Source of the DNA: Phycisphaeraceae bacterium
GTDB lineage: Bacteria > Planctomycetota > Phycisphaerae > Phycisphaerales > Phycisphaeraceae
Assembly (NCBI GenBank): GCA_019634195.1
Contig: JAHQVV010000103.1
Location: 1 to 43,437, forward strand
Length of the DNA stretch: 43,437 bases
Direction: 5' to 3'
Under the pieces are notes generated by a model. That model was given only the letters and a program-made list of their open reading frames with translations. It had not been told where the DNA came from and did not search any database. Below, one piece after another: positions 26,237 through 34,329 of this stretch (the first letter of the stretch is position 1; the number at the start of each line of letters is the position of its first letter). Made by a program: the position numbers and the translations under genes.

Positions 26237-26677
26237 ATGAGACAAACCACCCTCGCTAAGAACGAAGAAGTCACCCAGGAATGGGTCCACGTCGATGCGA
26301 CCGACCAGGTCCTCGGCCGGCTGTCCACCGAGATCGCCATGATCCTTATGGGCAAGACCAAGCCGAGCTACACCCCGCACGTTGACTGCGGCGACTTCGT
26401 CATCGTGACCAACGCCGAGAACATCAAGCTCACCGGCAAGAAGCTGGACCAGAAGATCCACCAGACCTTCTCGGGCCACCCATCGGGCCGCAAGGTTAAG
26501 ACCTTCCGTGAAGTGCAGGAAAAGCACCCTGAGCGGCTGATCGAAGAGTCCGTCCGCCGTATGCTCCCCAAGAACAAGCTGGGCACCAAGATGCTAAGCA
26601 AGCTCAAGGTGTACGCCGGCCCGGACCACCCTCACTCCGCACAGAACCCCAGGGCCCTGGAATTCCAGAGCGCTTGA
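26237..26677 (+). CDS. rplM: Large ribosomal subunit protein L13
   Basis: L13 is an early-assembly protein of the 50S subunit. The 146-residue product has the family pattern: WVHVDATDQVLGRLSTEIAMILMGKTKPSYTPHVDCGDFVIVTNAENIKLTGKK (about 17-70), then SGHPSGRKVKTFREV, RRMLPKNKLGTKMLSKLKVYAGPDHPH and a short tail. Length is normal. It is 45 bases upstream of rpsI, the usual rplM-rpsI pair, with a promoter at 26073-26100 and a terminator after rpsI. Confidence 0.97.
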   Translation: MRQTTLAKNEEVTQEWVHVDATDQVLGRLSTEIAMILMGKTKPSYTPHVDCGDFVIVTNAENIKLTGKKLDQKIHQTFSGHPSGRKVKTFREVQEKHPERLIEESVRRMLPKNKLGTKMLSKLKVYAGPDHPHSAQNPRALEFQSA

Positions 26678-26722
26678 TTGATACCGATCAATTCCACCTG
26701 ACCAAATACAGGTAATGATGAG

Positions 26723-27229
26723 ATGACCGAAGAAAGCACCGCCGTTGAAACCGTTGAAACGCTCGATACCAGCCTGACCGCTGTAGAAGAAGCGCCCGTC
26801 GAACAAACCCGTCCGCTCGCCGAACCCGCAAAGCCCGACGCAGGCGGTTTCGTCTGGGGCACCGGCCGGCGTAAGGCCGCGGTCGCCCGCGTCCGCGTCA
26901 AGCCCGGCGAAGGCAAGTTCCTCATCAAGGGCAAGGAAGTCGACGATTTCTTCTCCGAACCACAACACCGTGCCCAGTGCTTGGCCCCACTCAAGGCGAC
27001 CGGCATGGAAGGCAAACTCGACATCTATGTCAACACCGCCGGCGGCGGCATCACCGGCCAAGCCGGTGCCGTGATGCTCGGCCTGGCCCGCGCACTGAAG
27101 GGTTACGACCCGACTCTGGAGCAGGCCCTCCGCGACGAAGGCTACCTCTCACGCGACTCCCGTAAGGTTGAGCGTAAGAAGTACGGCCAACGCGGTGCCC
27201 GCCGACGCTTCCAGTTCTCGAAGCGCTAA
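26723..27229 (+). CDS. rpsI: Small ribosomal subunit protein S9 with acidic N-terminal extension
   Basis: S9 lies in the head of the 30S subunit and its C-terminal tail reaches the P-site tRNA. The conserved part starts near residue 46 (WGTGRRKAAVARVRVKPGEGKFLIKGK) and includes GGGITGQAGAVMLGLARAL and DSRKVERKKYGQRGARRRFQFSKR. The last Lys-Arg is the universal tail. The first 45 residues are an acidic Glu/Thr/Pro-rich extension absent from most S9 proteins (about 130 residues); it could be translated from this ATG (28 bases after an ATGATGAG run) or be an unusual lineage trait. Confidence 0.95.
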   Translation: MTEESTAVETVETLDTSLTAVEEAPVEQTRPLAEPAKPDAGGFVWGTGRRKAAVARVRVKPGEGKFLIKGKEVDDFFSEPQHRAQCLAPLKATGMEGKLDIYVNTAGGGITGQAGAVMLGLARALKGYDPTLEQALRDEGYLSRDSRKVERKKYGQRGARRRFQFSKR

Positions 27230-27257
27230 GCCACACCCGCTTGTTTTACGACCTACG

Positions 27258-27286
27258 AACCCCGCTGCTCCGGCTGCGGGGTTTTT
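27258..27286 (+). terminator. Rho-independent terminator of rplM-rpsI
   Basis: AACCCCGC and GCGGGGTT form a stem around TGCTCCGGCT, followed by a T-run (27282-27286), 29 bases after the rpsI stop. Confidence 0.9.
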
Positions 27287-27797
27287 CTTTGGCTGTACCC
27301 GACGTGATTGGTCAAGATCTTGTCGATAGATTGACGAATGATTTGGACGTTATAAACTGCTTATTCGTATTTTTTACTCACGAAACGCTAATCGTATGTC
27401 ATAAAAGAAGTTTTTTTGAAAATTTCTCGTGGAATTTTTTGCACACCACTTAATAGCATAATTGAAGTATCGCAATCAGTTACAGATAGTATGCAGACGT
27501 AAAACCCTGATCTAGCAGAAGAAAATTTGATGCTAATGCCTCCATGGACTGATAATTTTGATAGGGTAGGAAACCTATCAAGGGGAACTAGAACGTTTAG
27601 AGCGTTTTAATAGCCCTCATGAAGAAAACCCGGCCTCGCAGATTAACTAACCTACCCGGCTCCCCCAGCCACCTAGTCTGCTCGAAGTAAGTACATCGGA
27701 TGCAGCACAGGGCCTGTTTGGATAACAGGCTAGATGCAAATGACTTCGACAGACGACAACCTAGCCCTTTTAAGAGTTACCGCAAAGGAGTGCGATC
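27287..27797. other. AT-rich intergenic region of about 510 bases
   Basis: Base composition is clearly more AT-rich than the rest of the window, particularly at 27340-27620. It holds a perfect TTGATAGG/CCTATCAA hairpin at 27558-27581, a GCCTGTT/AACAGGC hairpin at 27712-27730 and the promoter-like sequence at 27331. I see no gene with normal codon use. It may be horizontally acquired or a regulatory leader. Confidence 0.55.
27331..27358 (+). promoter_or_regulatory. Candidate promoter in the AT-rich gap
   Basis: TTGACG (27331-27336), a 16-base spacer and TAAACT (27353-27358; TATAAA overlaps it). It points toward the gene at 27798, 440 bases away. Confidence 0.4.
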
Positions 27798-29558
27798 GTG
27801 CATACCGTTTTGAGAGCCCTTGTTGTTGTTGCAGCCGTCCTCGGTGCAGGCCTGTCCGCCGCGGGCACCCCCGTCCATATGGTCCATATGGTCTATGAGC
27901 AAGAGGAGGACGGTTCGGCCACGCACCGTGCAGTCGACCTGACCTCGATCGGTGACGGCATCGACCCGGTCCTGCAGTTCATCCTGCTTGATGAGCCCAC
28001 CGAGCCAACCACCGCGCAGGTGCTCTGGCAGGCCAGCGCTAAACCCGTCCACTGGAACAGCACCGCTGCGGAGCACGACTGGCGCTTCGTTGACCACGCG
28101 GTACTCCCGGCCGGCAGCAGCATCGAGTATCGGGTCTTCTTGGGCGAGGCCGGCTTCGAGTTGTTCCCCCTGCGACACACACGGACCGAGGAAGACGAGA
28201 ACTTCGGCGTTGATCCCACGGTCATCGACCTGCTACCCAACGCGACCTATGAATTGCAGGCACACATCTCCGTGCCCGACCGGCCCGGTAAGGTCTTGAA
28301 GCAGCGCATCAGTGTCTCGCAGTCCGAAGAAGAGGTCGAGCCGGATCCACCACCCGTCGAGGAGCAGCTGCTCATGCTCGAGCCGGGCACCGGCTTTGTG
28401 GGTGAAACAAAGCAGCCCGCGCAAATCGGCAATGTCTCTGAGATTGCGATCGCCCAGTGGAACGTCGTGCCGCAGCAGCAGATTTCAGGTGAATTCCACC
28501 TCGGCGTGGTAGCCCACCACATCGATGGCATCGACCACGTTGCGATCAGCGTGGACGGTGGTCCCTGGGCCAAGATCTTCGAAGCGTCCATCAACCCCCG
28601 TACGGGCAGCGAAGAATACTGGGCGACACTCGACGTGGTGGACAGGAAGGGCTGGCAGGAAGTCCGCGCGATCGCTGTGCCCAAGGCAGGCCAGCCGCGT
28701 TTATTGTCATCCATCCGACTCTATGCTGGCGAAAACGACAAGCTGTTTCCTCAAATCGTGCTTCAGCCCGGCACGTATGACGCCCAGAAGTTGATTGGGC
28801 CGGCACCCAAACAAGGCGAGGGTTGGATCACCATCCGAGCCGCCGATGGTGTCGACCGAAGCAAAGTCATCATCACCGGCAACGCGAGCAGTTCGGGGCG
28901 GCACCTGCGATTCGAGAATATCACGAGGAAGATGACGAAGTGGGACGAGCACAACAGCCGGCGCAATAGTAATTCATGGTGGTGGTTCGATGATTGCCGG
29001 ATCGAAGGCAACCGCCAGACGCGGTGGATACTCAACGAAGGTGGCCGTCAATACTACACCGACACGACGATCACTGACATCAATGCGACATTCCAGAGCG
29101 CTTTGTTGCTGGCCCGCAACGTGAAGGTCGAGCGTGCCATTGAAGACGTTTGCCGATCATTCGGCATGATGGTCAATGTCACGATCGAGGAGCTGGACCG
29201 TGGCGAGTTCACGAAGAAGCACCCCGATTTGTTCCAGTGGCACGGATCGGACCTGAACAACTTCATTGCCCAAGACGTGACATCACTCAACAATGTGGGC
29301 CAGGGGCTGTTTTCCGGTGCGATCAGGAACTCGGCGTTCGTACGCATGAACATCAATGTGTCCGGCAACTACTATGGCCTGCACATGTTGAACAAGACAC
29401 GGAACGTCCTGCTCAAAGATTTTAATGTCCGTGGTGGTTTCGGATGCATCCTGCGGCCAGACTTTAGATTTTTTGTTCCCGAGGGCCAGCGATTGGTGAT
29501 TGAGAACAGCAGCAGAGTCAGGAACGCAGACCTGCCTGGCATCGAAGTGCGCCCATGA
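27798..29558 (+). CDS. Secreted protein with C-terminal beta-helix-like region
   Basis: The start is GTG at 27798 with AAAGGAG at 27784-27790. The 586-residue product has a signal peptide (hydrophobic 6-21, cleavage near LSAAG). Residues about 25-190 look like an Ig/fibronectin-like adhesive region, and 190-330 like a second beta-sandwich. From about 310, short Asn-rich turns recur (LRFENITRKM, WWWFDDCRIEG, YTDTTITDINATF, FIAQDVTSLNNVGQGLFSGAIRNSAF, NVLLKDFNVRGG), as in right-handed parallel beta-helix proteins such as polysaccharide lyases. I see no certain catalytic set. It has its own terminator. It could bind or cut a polysaccharide. Confidence 0.75.
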   Translation: MHTVLRALVVVAAVLGAGLSAAGTPVHMVHMVYEQEEDGSATHRAVDLTSIGDGIDPVLQFILLDEPTEPTTAQVLWQASAKPVHWNSTAAEHDWRFVDHAVLPAGSSIEYRVFLGEAGFELFPLRHTRTEEDENFGVDPTVIDLLPNATYELQAHISVPDRPGKVLKQRISVSQSEEEVEPDPPPVEEQLLMLEPGTGFVGETKQPAQIGNVSEIAIAQWNVVPQQQISGEFHLGVVAHHIDGIDHVAISVDGGPWAKIFEASINPRTGSEEYWATLDVVDRKGWQEVRAIAVPKAGQPRLLSSIRLYAGENDKLFPQIVLQPGTYDAQKLIGPAPKQGEGWITIRAADGVDRSKVIITGNASSSGRHLRFENITRKMTKWDEHNSRRNSNSWWWFDDCRIEGNRQTRWILNEGGRQYYTDTTITDINATFQSALLLARNVKVERAIEDVCRSFGMMVNVTIEELDRGEFTKKHPDLFQWHGSDLNNFIAQDVTSLNNVGQGLFSGAIRNSAFVRMNINVSGNYYGLHMLNKTRNVLLKDFNVRGGFGCILRPDFRFFVPEGQRLVIENSSRVRNADLPGIEVRP

Positions 29559-29587
29559 TCAAGCAGTAGCCGACGAACGAGCACGAG

Positions 29588-29619
29588 CCGGGCTGGTCCA
29601 TATGACCAGCCCGGTTTTT
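29588..29619 (+). terminator. Rho-independent terminator after the beta-helix gene
   Basis: The perfect 11-base stem CCGGGCTGGTC / GACCAGCCCGG (29588-29614) around CATAT is followed by TTTTT (29615-29619), 30 bases after the stop. Confidence 0.93.
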
Positions 29620-29681
29620 AGTTGACCGGCTTTGGGCGATCAAGTGCACGAGGCGTATCGCCTCAGCGGGGTGGGCCGTGT

Positions 29682-30788
29682 TTAGGACGTGCTGAGGTTC
29701 TTGCCATACTCGCTTTGCTCAAAGAGGTGGGCCTTGTCGATCGCGACGCTAAATGTCGCCGGCCTGTCGATGCCCAGTGGCTGCGCTTCAGTCCTCAACA
29801 GGATCCGCTGGCCGTCGGGCAACTCCGCGTAGACGTCCATCATCGCGCCCAGTGGCTCGACGACTCTGACCTGCAACTCGATGGAGGGTGCATCAGAAGA
29901 CGCGTCGCGCTGCAGTGAAAAGTGCTCGGGCCTCAGGCCTAGGACGACGCGCTTGGTGCTGGCTTGTTGCGCCGCAGTGGCGAGCTGTTTATTGAGCGCC
30001 AGCTGGGTCCCGCCGCCCTCGAAGACCGGTTGGCCGTCGGGGCTTGTCACCTGCCCATCGATGAAATTCATCGGCGGCATCCCGATGAAACCCGCGACGA
30101 AGCGGTTGTTCGGGCTCGCATAAACCTCCAGCGGCGTGCCGGCCTGCTGGATGTGCCCGCCGCTCATGACGACCACGCGGCTGCCCAGGGTCATCGCCTC
30201 TTCCTGGTCGTGGGTGACATAGATCGACGTGGTTTTTAGGTCCTGGTGCAACTGCTTGAGTTCGGCGCGGGTCTGGGCCCGCAGCTTCGCGTCGAGGTTC
30301 GAGAGCGGCTCATCAAAAAGAAAGCAAGCGGGGTCGCGGACGATCGCCCGGCCCAGCGCGACGCGTTGCCGCTGCCCGCCGGACAGTGCCTTGGGCTTGC
30401 GGTCCAGCAGGTGCGTGATGCCCAGCTTGCTTGCCGCGTCCTGGACCCGCTGATCGATCACGCTGTTGGGCATCTTCCGCAGCTTCAGGCCGAACGCCAT
30501 GTTCTTATAGACCGTCATGTGCGGGTACAGCGCGTAGCTCTGGAACACCATCGCGATGTCGCGGTCCTTGGGCGGGACGTTGTTGACCTCGCGGTCGCCG
30601 ATGGTGATGGTGCCGCCGGTGATGTCTTCGAGCCCGGCGACCATGCGCAGCGTGGTGGACTTGCCGCAGCCCGACGGCCCGACGAGGACGACGAACTCGC
30701 CGTCGCCGACGGTCAGGTCGATCCCGTCCACGACGTTGGTCTTGCCGTCGTAGGACTTGACGAGTTGGTTGAGGCTGACTTGGGCCAT
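29682..30788 (-). CDS. Sugar ABC transporter ATP-binding protein (MalK/UgpC/MsmK type)
   Basis: It powers a carbohydrate importer on the inner face of the membrane. From ATG 30788 the product is 368 residues (an upstream in-frame ATG at 30818 adds ten). Walker A is GPSGCGKST, the Q-loop is MVFQSYALYPHMTVYKNM, the signature is LSGGQRQR, Walker B is CFLFDEPLSNLDA, and the switch His lies in YVTHDQEEAMTL. Residues from about 235 form the C-terminal MalK-like beta-barrel (FIGMPPMNFIDGQV ... LGLRPEHFSL). It lies 51 bases after the second permease in the import operon. ATPases of this type can serve several importers, but here all parts are in one cluster. Confidence 0.95.
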   Translation of the reverse strand: MAQVSLNQLVKSYDGKTNVVDGIDLTVGDGEFVVLVGPSGCGKSTTLRMVAGLEDITGGTITIGDREVNNVPPKDRDIAMVFQSYALYPHMTVYKNMAFGLKLRKMPNSVIDQRVQDAASKLGITHLLDRKPKALSGGQRQRVALGRAIVRDPACFLFDEPLSNLDAKLRAQTRAELKQLHQDLKTTSIYVTHDQEEAMTLGSRVVVMSGGHIQQAGTPLEVYASPNNRFVAGFIGMPPMNFIDGQVTSPDGQPVFEGGGTQLALNKQLATAAQQASTKRVVLGLRPEHFSLQRDASSDAPSIELQVRVVEPLGAMMDVYAELPDGQRILLRTEAQPLGIDRPATFSVAIDKAHLFEQSEYGKNLSTS

Positions 30789-30839
30789 GATGGGTTCGTC
30801 CAGTGAATTGATACGCAAGGCGTAGAAAAGTCTTTTGGC

Positions 30840-31715
30840 TCAGCCCTTGACCGCCCCTGCGGTGAGGCCGGCGATGAAGTCGCGTTGCAGGAGCAGGAAC
30901 AGGACCAGCACGGGCGTGATCGCGACAAGCGTGCCCGCCATGATCATGCCATAGCTCGTGCTGTAGGGCCCACGCAGCTGCGCGACAAAGACAGACAAAG
31001 GCAGTTTATCCGCCGACTGGATCACGATCTGTGGCGAGATAAAGTTGTTCCAGGTCGCCAGGTACGTGATCAGCAGGAACGCGCCGATCATCGGCCGGAC
31101 CATCGGCAGGGCGATCTGGAAGAAGATCCGGATGTCGCCACACCCGTCGATCCGCGCCGCCTCGATCAGCGCGTCGGGCAGCGACGAGATAAAGGCCTGC
31201 CGGAACAGGTACACGCCAAACGCCGGCGCGACGCCCGGCAGGATCAGCCCGGTGTACGTGTCCAGCAGCCCCAGCCAGTACAGCAGCTGGTACCCCGGCG
31301 CGATCAGCAGGGCGAAGGGGATCGCCAGCGAGCCGAGCACGACTAGGGTCGTGAGCCCGCGCCCCCTGAAGCGGTACTTAGCCAGCGCGTAGCCTCCCAT
31401 CGCTGAGAACAGCGTGGCGAGGATCGCCGTCACCGATGAGATGAAGAAGGAGTTGACGGTTGCGCGGACGATGCCGGCCTCGAAGAACAGCGTCCGCCAG
31501 TTGTCCAGCGTGAAGCCTTGCCAGTCCACGTCGTACCACGCGCCCTGCGTCGGCCAGAACACGAAGCTGAAGAACGACTCGGTCGACTTGAACGCGGAAA
31601 AGAGCAGGTAGACAAACGGGACCAGCGTGATCGTGGCGAACACGACCAGCAGCAGGTACACGATGAGCATGTTGAGGTCGAAACGTTTGGTTGATGCGGC
31701 GTTGGGGGCGCTCAT
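30840..31715 (-). CDS. Sugar ABC transporter permease (MalG/UgpE type)
   Basis: The 291-residue protein has six predicted membrane helices, the first at about 15-37 (LIVYLLLVVFATITLVPFVYLLF). The EAA loop that docks on the ATPase is EAARIDGCGDIRIFFQIALPMVRP (about 186-209). It is the second permease of an oligosaccharide importer. Its start overlaps the stop of the first permease by four bases (31712-31715, ATGA), so translation is coupled. The short N-terminal tail has no signal peptide, as expected. Confidence 0.94.
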   Translation of the reverse strand: MSAPNAASTKRFDLNMLIVYLLLVVFATITLVPFVYLLFSAFKSTESFFSFVFWPTQGAWYDVDWQGFTLDNWRTLFFEAGIVRATVNSFFISSVTAILATLFSAMGGYALAKYRFRGRGLTTLVVLGSLAIPFALLIAPGYQLLYWLGLLDTYTGLILPGVAPAFGVYLFRQAFISSLPDALIEAARIDGCGDIRIFFQIALPMVRPMIGAFLLITYLATWNNFISPQIVIQSADKLPLSVFVAQLRGPYSTSYGMIMAGTLVAITPVLVLFLLLQRDFIAGLTAGAVKG

Positions 31716-32605
31716 GCGTCGGCCTCGCTTCGCTTAGAGATCACGCTCTGAACAATCGCGAACGCGAACAACGCCACGGCCAAGACCCAGCCCACCGCGC
31801 TGGCGTAGCCCAGGTCGCCGCGGTCAAAGCCTTGTTGATACAGGTACATCACCAGCGTCAGCCCGCGGTTCTCCGGCCCGGCCGACTCGTTGAGCATCAG
31901 GTAGGGCAGCTCAAACAATTGGAAGCTACCGATCAGCGACAGCAGCACGACAAACGCGGCGACGGGCTTGATTGCCGGGATGGTCACGTTGCGGAAGCGC
32001 TGCCAGGCGTTGGCGCCGTCGACCTGCGCCGCCTCGAGCAGGTCCTTGTTGACGTTCTGCAGCGCCGCGAGGAAGTAGATCATGTTGAACCCAACGTACA
32101 TCCAGAACGCCGCGACGATCAACGCGGGCATCACGAACTCCTGCAGCCAGGGGAACTCTTGATCGAAGCCGAACAGCGCGTTGAGCGTGACGTTCAGCAG
32201 CCCGGTGTTCTTCTCGAAGATCAGCCCGGCAAGGATGGCGACGAAGGGCAGCCCGACCAGCACCGGCGCGAAGAAGATCATCCGCCAGAGCCCGCGCCCC
32301 TTGATTTTGTCGGAGTTCAGGAGCAGGGCGAGCCCGAGCGCCGCGGGGAGCTGGATAAAGACCGACGCCGCCGCGAAGATCGTCGTGTTCTTCACCGCGA
32401 TCCAGAAGGCCGGGTCCTGCACCATCCAGGTGAAGTTCTTGAGCCCCACCGGTTCGCTGACGCCCGGCCCGGCGTTCTGCTGGAACGCCATCGTCGCCGA
32501 CAGCAACATCGGGTACGCGATGAAGACCAGGAAGACGCCCAGGAAGGGCAGCAAAAAGAAGTAGGGCACCCAGGCCGGGTACTGCCGCGCGGTCGTGCTA
32601 CTCAT
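31712..32605 (-). CDS. Sugar ABC transporter permease (MalF/UgpA type)
   Basis: I chose ATG 32605, which gives 297 residues and puts GGGGGG about 8 bases upstream; a GTG at 32614 adds three residues. The membrane helices begin with WVPYFFLLPFLGVFLVFIAYPML. The EAA loop is EAAQVDGANAWQRFRNVTIPAIKP (about 203-226). The start overlaps the end of the solute-binding protein gene by eight bases. With the next permease it forms the channel of a CUT1-type importer for oligosaccharides. Confidence 0.93.
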   Translation of the reverse strand: MSSTTARQYPAWVPYFFLLPFLGVFLVFIAYPMLLSATMAFQQNAGPGVSEPVGLKNFTWMVQDPAFWIAVKNTTIFAAASVFIQLPAALGLALLLNSDKIKGRGLWRMIFFAPVLVGLPFVAILAGLIFEKNTGLLNVTLNALFGFDQEFPWLQEFVMPALIVAAFWMYVGFNMIYFLAALQNVNKDLLEAAQVDGANAWQRFRNVTIPAIKPVAAFVVLLSLIGSFQLFELPYLMLNESAGPENRGLTLVMYLYQQGFDRGDLGYASAVGWVLAVALFAFAIVQSVISKRSEADA

Positions 32606-34004
32606 CGTCGGCACCCCCCATGGTATCGCCGGCGATAAAGACGTTGCGGCTCATCTCCTGCTCGATGCGTTGTTCGGCGGACTCGAGCAAACGCTTGGCC
32701 TCGGGCATCAGCGTCTCGATCTCGTACGCGTCGTTTGCCTCGGCGTAGGCCTTGAGCGCTGACGCGGCGTCCATGATCTGCTGCATCGCGACCTGGTGGA
32801 ACGGCGAGCTCGTCCGGAACGGTACGTTCGGCGCCTGGTCGATATACATCATCCCGGACTGCTGATCAGAGAAATAAGGCTCCTTGACCGCGTAGTAGGG
32901 CTCGCCCCAAAGGCCGACCTTGGGCGAGATGATGTGGTTGGACTCGAAGAGCTTCTGTGCCAATACCGGCGAGAGGTACAGTTCTTTGGCAAACGCCCAG
33001 GCGGAATCGAAGTCGCGCGTCGTCTTGGGGATCGCGATCATCGTGCCGCCCATGACGGAGGTGCGTCGGCCGCCCTCTTCCCAGGCGGGCAGGGGCATCA
33101 GCTTGAGCTTGCCTTTCAAGGCACTCAGGTCGTTCATCCAAACCCCTGCGAGCCAGTCGGGCATCAGCGCGGCGACGACGCTGCCCCGGAGCTTGAGTTC
33201 GTTGCCTGACGGGCTGAACTCCGGCGCATCGATCGCGATCCGGTTCGGGCCGACACACCAACGCACCATCCGGGCGATGACGTGGGTGTTCGCGTCGCTG
33301 GCGATGATCGATTCGCCTTGCGCGTTGAAGGTGCCGCCGCCCGCTTGGAGCAAGAGCGCCTCGACATCGCGTGCCGAGGTATACCACAGGCCAAGGGCGT
33401 AGCGGTCTGTTTCGCCGTCGCCGTCGGTGTTGTTGACCAGCGGTCGCATCGCTTCTTCGAAGTCGTCCCACGTCTTGATCTTGGAGACATCGATGCCCGC
33501 TTCTTCAACCAGGTCCGCGCGGTAGCAAAGCAGCACCGGGTGCACATCGTGGGGCAGCCCGAAGATCCGGCCCCGGCTTGTCCAGGGCGCGAAGGAGGGC
33601 TCGTTGAGTTGGTTGTAGATGCCCTCATCGCGAAGCAGATCAGTCAAGTCATAGAAGCCGACCTCTTCGACGGGCCCGGCCATAAACCGCGCGACAGAGG
33701 GCTGCTCGATCTCGACCAGGTCGGAGGTCGCCGTCTGCGCCCACATCCCCGACTGGGTCCGGCGGTTCAGGGCCCCCATCGACAGGACAAACATCTGGAT
33801 CGGCTCGGCGTCGCTCGTGGCGGCGCGCTCGTTCCAGTCCTGGATCGCCGGGTGGTACATCCGCGCGTGGTGCTGGGCAAACGTCCAGAAAACGAGCCCT
33901 TCGCGTTCTTCGCTGGGCCAGAACGCGATCGTAGCGGAGGACAGGACCGCGATGAGGAGGATGACCAGCGGCCCCGGCGGGATTGTTTTAAGGGTTCTGA
34001 GCAA
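32598..34004 (-). CDS. Extracellular sugar-binding protein of the ABC importer
   Basis: I propose TTG 34004, which gives 468 residues and an N-terminal signal anchor (TLKTIPPGPLVILLIAVLSSATIAFW). The frame extends upstream to 34133 but would start before the promoter. The mature part matches family 1 solute-binding proteins: LVFWTFAQHHARMYHPAIQDW, VEIEQPSVARFM, IFGLPHDVHPVLLCYRADLVEEAGIDVSKIKTWDDFEEAM, then VMGGTMIAIPKTTRDFDSAWAFAKELYL. No lipobox is clear, so it may be membrane-anchored. It captures the sugar for the permeases. It leads the operon and lies next to a LacI-type operator. Confidence 0.88.
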   Translation of the reverse strand: MLRTLKTIPPGPLVILLIAVLSSATIAFWPSEEREGLVFWTFAQHHARMYHPAIQDWNERAATSDAEPIQMFVLSMGALNRRTQSGMWAQTATSDLVEIEQPSVARFMAGPVEEVGFYDLTDLLRDEGIYNQLNEPSFAPWTSRGRIFGLPHDVHPVLLCYRADLVEEAGIDVSKIKTWDDFEEAMRPLVNNTDGDGETDRYALGLWYTSARDVEALLLQAGGGTFNAQGESIIASDANTHVIARMVRWCVGPNRIAIDAPEFSPSGNELKLRGSVVAALMPDWLAGVWMNDLSALKGKLKLMPLPAWEEGGRRTSVMGGTMIAIPKTTRDFDSAWAFAKELYLSPVLAQKLFESNHIISPKVGLWGEPYYAVKEPYFSDQQSGMMYIDQAPNVPFRTSSPFHQVAMQQIMDAASALKAYAEANDAYEIETLMPEAKRLLESAEQRIEQEMSRNVFIAGDTMGGADDE

Positions 34005-34011
34005 AAGAAAG

Positions 34012-34030
34012 TCGTTACATATCGTTACAT
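34012..34030 (-). promoter_or_regulatory. Direct repeat TCGTTACAT before the binding-protein gene
   Basis: TCGTTACAT occurs at 34012-34020 and 34022-34030, ten bases apart. It contains the GTTACAT half of the large palindrome at 34154-34194 and lies just before the TTG start at 34004. Confidence 0.5.
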
Positions 34031-34072
34031 TTGAACGTTTTTGATCCACAGGTGAACCACTAGTGTGATTGC

Positions 34073-34100
34073 ATAATAGGCAATTTTTTTGTTTTGTCGA
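34073..34100 (-). promoter_or_regulatory. Sigma-70-like promoter of the ABC importer operon
   Basis: On the minus strand TCGACA (34095-34100) and TATTAT (34073-34078) are 16 bases apart. The start near 34066 has GGTGAAC (34051-34057), the outer half-site of the palindrome at 34154-34194, just downstream. Confidence 0.7.
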
Positions 34101-34119
34101 GATAATTTTAAGAAATGCC

Positions 34120-34147
34120 TTGACATTAAGCACCTGGCTGATAGCAT
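34120..34147 (+). promoter_or_regulatory. Promoter of the PEP-CTERM/glycosidase arm
   Basis: TTGACA (34120-34125), a 16-base spacer and TAGCAT (34142-34147). The expected start, near 34154, is the first base of the 41-base palindrome. Confidence 0.55.
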
Positions 34148-34153
34148 CTAGAA

Positions 34154-34194
34154 GTTCACCACTTTAATGTAACTGTTACATTAAAGTGGTGAAC
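34154..34194. promoter_or_regulatory. 41-base perfect palindrome, likely LacI-family operator
   Basis: Arms 34154-34173 (GTTCACCACTTTAATGTAAC) and 34175-34194 are exact reverse complements around a single T at 34174. The core TGTAAC-T-GTTACA has the odd symmetry of LacI-type operators. It sits directly downstream of the -10 at 34142, where a bound repressor would block transcription. A LacI gene is four genes away at 35859. Confidence 0.8.
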
Positions 34195-34329
34195 AGCGGC
34201 CCGTTCTTGAAAGCGGGCGGAGCAAACATCTCGGGCATGAACTGTTCGGCCCGTTCCAATCTCACGCCTGTCTTAGGAGGACGGGCACACATCTAGCACT
34301 CAATCGAGTGAGAACCAGGAGCCCCTGCT

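Noticed and set aside
27241-27453. 70-codon frame after rpsI
   Set aside because: Starts inside the sequence of the rpsI terminator and crosses the AT-rich gap with no ribosome site.
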